This document shows, in pieces, positions 51,601-57,600 of a DNA stretch of 64,000 nt. The position numbers were made by a program, and so were the translations under genes. The stretch spans positions 3,545,001 through 3,609,000 of the forward strand of contig JAZGTN010000015.1 of NCBI GenBank assembly GCA_037783415.1, in the 5' to 3' direction. The notes under the pieces were generated by a model. It worked only from the letters and a program-made list of their open reading frames with translations. It searched no databases and was not told the origin of the DNA. Source of the DNA: Leptasterias polaris. Taxonomy: Eukaryota; Echinodermata; Asteroidea; Forcipulatida; Asteriidae. Numbering within the stretch: the stretch's first letter is position 1; the number at the start of each line of letters is the position of its first letter.

Positions 51601-54600
51601 ACTTTCGCTAGGTGGATCGAGGGGAGTTATTAACTTCACTGCAGCGGAGCGAGCTCTTAAAACATCACAAAATGAGGTCAGGATGGGAGAAAAACTATTT
51701 TGGGGTCATAAATATGACCAAGCTACTAATAGTTTCAAAGAGAACTAAAATTTTGCACGAGAATTGACATTAAATTTCAAAAGAGTAAATGCAAGCATTC
51801 AACCTTCCTCCCTCTGGAGGTTAGCGCTGGACACACACCTGCATGAGCTTGGAAGTGATAGAGTTTATTCTGGCCACTGACAAGGAGGGCGTCTCTCTCA
51901 CTCCAGGAACGGCCGTAGTTGTTGGAGACCAGGTAGAACACTGTTTGAGAGGCTGGAATTGGGAGTACAAGCACCCGCTGATTAACTAGCAAATTATGTT
52001 GAAGTTTTTTGTTCAATGAAATAATTAACTTGGGTTATTCAGTCCTTCTGATTTGAGGAGTGCGATCACAACCCCACGCCATCGCACGCCTAAAATCTTC
52101 CCCCCGAGTACAAATAATCACAAGTCTGATCCCTCTATAATGCACGCCTTTGGCATACAATTCTTCATAATTTGTATTAAAAAACAACGTCATACAAATA
52201 AAATCAAGTATTAGCAAGGAAATGAACGATAAAAAAACCCTTTTTGAGAGCTCTTGACACGGCTAAGTTTATTTGGTCTCAGTCCCATCCCAGGTGCGCT
52301 CGGCAAAATCGCACGCCTAGAAAAATCCAGGTGTGTTTTTTTCCACACACCTGTGATTTTCAAATCAGAAGGACTGGTTATTTTTTTTTTTTTTTTTTTT
52401 TATATTAGATTATCCCGGGGATAACATTTTATTGCTCTCTGATCAACTTACATCAACATAGAAAAGAGAATAAATGAAACATCTTATCTTACAGTAAATA
52501 ATAAGAATTAAACTGGTTACAGTAGGTTATTCACAGAGTACATAATACTTTTTCCATTTCGAATTAAATTTCTGAGAGGTCTGGTTATTCTTGATTTATA
52601 ATCAAAGCAGCCACAGGCAGCCAAAACCATCAGCACTAATAGAGACCGCAAAATGCCCCACTTAACATGACAACCTTTAACACGACACCGGTTTTTTATT
52701 TGTGCAGTGTTTGGAAATATTTGACCCAATATCTTGACTGATTATTTGAAACAGGTAAAGATATGGGCAACACCCAATTTCAAAAATTGTTGCCTAAAAC
52801 TTGGATCTGAATTTTTTTCACTTCATTTGTCACAACATACACTCACCGATAAACGTTCCTTTCGGAACACATTCAATAACTCCATTGCTAGAGCCCGGAC
52901 TATCCAGGGCAATTTTGTACCTGTGTTCAAAACAAAGGAATATCAAACAAAATCAAACAAAATCAAACAAAATGTGTAGGCCCAGTTGATACCAAGCCTT
53001 CCTGAATTCATCACTATCAGCTTGTATGGGAACCCAAATGTTTGTTCACAAAGCAAGCAGCCTAGACTCAAGCTAATGGATGCTTCAGCCAGCCAGCTTC
53101 CCTAACAGTGACGGATAACCCAAATCATAAGGTCATTGGGTCAAACAACTGGACTTCTGGATAGATTCCAGTGGATTGGTTATCAAGAAATTTAGAAATA
53201 CATATTACATTAACAACAAATATTACTTACAACTCTCCTGAGGCAGCGTCGAATGGATCACATGCATAATTTCCCCAATAGACTCTGTACAAATCAGGAA
53301 GAAAGAGCTACAAATTATGAAGGCCATAATGTAGCGATGAGCATAACACAGCTTTCAACAATTGAACATTGATCTGCTCGGGAAGGCAATATCCACTGTA
53401 TCCAAAATTCTAGAAAAAGAGCTGGGCTACCTCTGTCAGGCCAGGATGATCAGAGGCCTCATGAGTTTGTAACACTGTTCCGTCACAACTTGACAATCAT
53501 CCCAATCTTGAGTGTTACAATTGGGGCGTCCCAACCATATAGTTGGGATCAGTCCCAACTTGAGCGTTACAGTTGGGGCATCCCAACTATAGTTACCAGT
53601 CCCAACTTGAGTGTTACAGTTGGGGCATCCCAACTATATAGTTGGGACCAGTCCCAACTATAGTTGGGATCGCCCATAGAACTCTTCAGTACTGGCTCTG
53701 CTGTACAGGATCTAGCCTCCGCGAAAAGAACCGTGATTGATCGTGGGGACTCCGTGACATCCCTCAAGTTGTTCATTATGTGGGTTTTAAGCCCAGTTTT
53801 GGCTTTAGAATAGTAGATGAGTGTGAATTTTATCATGTGTGATTTTGTTGTTTTAAAGGTTTTAAATACCTTTGTTGTGGACAACCTTTTCATCCGAAAA
53901 ACAATGTGGGAATAACAATTTTCCACCTTATTCACCCTGAAAAGTCTACTTTTTTGATAGACCTCCAAAAAAAAATCAGTCCTGACCTTATCATGGTACC
54001 AATAAATGCCTTTTGTGTGGTGATGGTAATTTCAACACCTGTGCTAAGAAAGACAAACTAGATCTACTTCTTCAACAAGCACCCTCATATTAATATCAGT
54101 AGTTTTTGGAGCCTTTCAGCGTTGCTTTTCAATGTATACTCCTAGAACTCTGGGGTTCGATGTGGAGACAATAGCGGAGCAATAGTTCTAGGAGTAGTCA
54201 ATGTATATCATCTAGAGTGCCTACATGAAACACAAATTTGTACGAAAAAATGTCTTCATATTAAAAAACAAAATTAGCTTGTTGACTGACCTTAGAATCT
54301 GATTCCTTCCCTCGCTTCCTTCGGGGTCCAGATTTTGAGAAGGATCATAAATATCAGTGATGATTTTTCCTCTCATGGAAAGCTTTGTTCCTGTTCAACA
54401 GAAGAAGCATGAAAATATTCTGAATGAATTGGCCTACATGCAGGGCGATTTATCACATCAGTTAACCCTTTTTATCCACTACACGCGTAAGTCATGTACT
54501 CCTTGTTGAATCATAGAGAAATCCTTTTTGATTGAATGCAGCACAGGAAGTGACAAGTTTTTAAATTGTAGTAGTTCTAATTAGAAATCCTTAGTTATAG

Positions 54601-57600
54601 CTTTTATACCTAGAACCTCCACCAATCAATCATCACGCGGATATCACCACAGGTAGGAACAAGGAGTCGGCTACCGCTCACTCGCTGTCTATTGAATTTT
54701 TGTATTGAGTGTACTGTTAAGTGGCGTTAAGTTTTACTTGACTAGTATTATTATTAGTATTAGTAAAAGTATAGTAGGCCTACCGGTAGTAATATTAATA
54801 ACCTTTTGTCTTTGCCTTCTCCTTTCCCCCACAGATATCCCCCCTTTTATAAAGTTTTAGTTCGCCTTGTTCACTAATTAATAACTTTTTCTCCCTCTTC
54901 CCACCTTCGATTTTGTCCTTTGTGTTTCCAACTTCTTGTGGTCAAACCATGCAGCCCCTACTCCCACAACCCCACCCCCACCCCCACCCCCACCCCCACC
55001 CCCACCCCTACCCCTTTATTTATGACAACTATTGTATGCAAGTTAGATTTGTTTTGTAGAGGATGAAATCTCATCTCACACGACTTGCAGTTGCACAGTC
55101 GTTTTGTTTCCTTTACCACCATTTATTGTGTAGCTTTGCGGTAGAAAGTATAAAAGACAGATCTGGCAACTAAAAATAAGGAAACATTGTTTGTGTACGA
55201 CCCATTGACATTGTACGACCTTGGAGGTAAAATTCCACCTCCATGGTACGACCATACCGTACGAAATAGACGTAAACGTTTTGTCACATGGAAAGTTTGA
55301 ACAAAAGTTTGCTCAACTACACTGTCGCGTCACTGTTCCTCTCAACAGAACAAGCCAAATAACTAAACTGTTTATATAAAAAGTGATTGAAAATACTCAA
55401 AACATACCTTTGGGGGAAAAAATGCCTCTATTACCTACAGATAACTTCTTTACCTAAAAAGGCTAAAAGATGTGTAAAAACAACAGCAAGTGTATCGTGA
55501 CACTCTATTTCTAGCTCCATGCACTGACACTGTGACACTGCACTGGCAGTAGTGACAGCAAGCAGTTGTCTTTACTACTGTGTATTTTTATGGTCTTTCC
55601 CGGCCCATGTGCATGGTTTTATTTGGGGGATGGGACTTCCGACCTTTGACCTTTGAGGTCACAGTATTTGCTACGGCTGATTGGGCCCAATCATCACTAT
55701 ATGGCTCTGCTTACCGTTAAGCAAAGAATCCAGCGCTTACGGTGAGCAGGGAATTCCGCGCTTACGCAATTTTGGCTTGCGCGCCGTGCGTAGTCCATAC
55801 CTACCTCCATGTTATTACTAGGCATTCTACGCTTACCAGCGGCGCAGGAATTCGGTGCTTGCTCGGTAAAGCGGATTAATGGTGATCGCAAAGCGCTAAA
55901 TTCGGCGGAAAGCAGAGCCATGAAATTTCATAAAGCCTGTAAGCACAAAAACCTGCTAAGCACAGAAAAAACTGTGCTTAACGAAAACAGGTTACCTACC
56001 AACATTCCATAAACTAACATTGCGACTGGTGTCCCACTTCTTTTTTGCTAAGCAAATAAATTTTCCAAGCAGTATTTTCTGCTAAACAGCTTTATTAAAT
56101 TGGGCCCAGCCGTTGGTGCGTTTCAACTTCAATTTTCGGGCGGTTTCAGGACTAACGCACCCCGCCCATAACTGTGCCCGCGGTTATGTTTCCCTTTTAA
56201 AACAATAATTTGTTTCCTCTTTTTAAAAAAACACACACACATTTTCTTCCTAGGATCTTCTTTCTTGAGACGTTATTTATCATTACTGAAATTTTGCCTC
56301 CCAATTATTGTAACAAGAATGTTCATAATAGGCCTAATTGTTTTTGTAAGAACAAACTTTCAGCAGAAAACTTGTAGCCTACTCACCTGCAATGCCGCTT
56401 GAGGGAGTTATTTTTTGAATAGTTGGCGTGTTTGATTTCTTGAACTGTTAAAAAAAGGTTTTAACAATATTACAAACTTAGGCTATATCTCTTAGGATTT
56501 CGTAGGCTTAAATATTCAACAAACAGCATCAAGTTGTTAGACAAAATATTTAGTTATAATTAGATAATAATCTGGGGTTTAACAAAGAAAATCTGTCCCC
56601 GGAGGTGCTGTCCCCCATGGGAAATTAACGTGGGCTGGTGGAGAGGGGTGATTCAAAAGAGGGCGCTATAAAAAGCAGTTTGTACACAGTTCTCCATATG
56701 GGGGGGACAGAATCTCCGGGGGGACAGAATCTCCGTCCACACCGGCACTCTACCCCACTGGAGCTATCTTGCCATGTTGGCGGTCTCCCTCATTTTGTCA
56801 ATATCTTTGTTCGGGGTGCGGTGCCAGTCAGAAGACATGCCGTTAACTGCCATGATGTAGCCAGGGATCACACTGCAAGCCTTACGATACAACCTGGGAA
56901 GCGGCAGCCACTTCGGGATCATCTTAAGGGGATGCAACTTTTTTTCTTCAGCTATTCCTTGTGGTTTATTATTTTATATAAAATAATGTAGGCCTACATC
57001 CAAATGCTTTTCTATGCTTCAAAAAGTTGTGTTTTTCACGAACTCAAAAACATTGAAATCAACATATTTACTGTAGCCCTACTAAGGACTTAATAATAGA
57101 ACGTTCAATACCATTTCGACCAATATAGAATTGACTGTCAATGAGATACTATAATGATTATGGAAAACTGCGCACTATAGTCTGAATCGAAGAAGCTTTT
57201 ACCAAACAAAAAATAATGACATACTTGGAACTCGCAGTCGGTCTTTTTAGTGCAGTAATCCGTCACTGGGTCCCCATCAACAATGACAAAGACATCAAAA
57301 GAGCCTTCCTTGCCAATAGATCTTAAGATTATTTAAACAAAAGTTATCATTTTAATAGTTTCATTAATTTCAGAGTATAACTTCGAGAATCGGCACACTA
57401 TAGTCTATACTTTGAACACTATTATTATGCGTCGGACGTCTGGACATAATTTTAATGTTTACCTTGAGATAAAGGTCGTATATGCAGTTTTTACAAATAA
57501 AGTACACAGCTCTTGACTATAAACCTGAAGTGCTCACTCAACAATTTTGGAGAGTTCGGTCGCAACTATCAGATAAAGATACACAGTGCGGCTGTTGAGA

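Noticed and set aside
54960..55012. Interstitial telomere
   Set aside because: The unit is CCCCCA rather than TTAGGG; it is a simple repeat.
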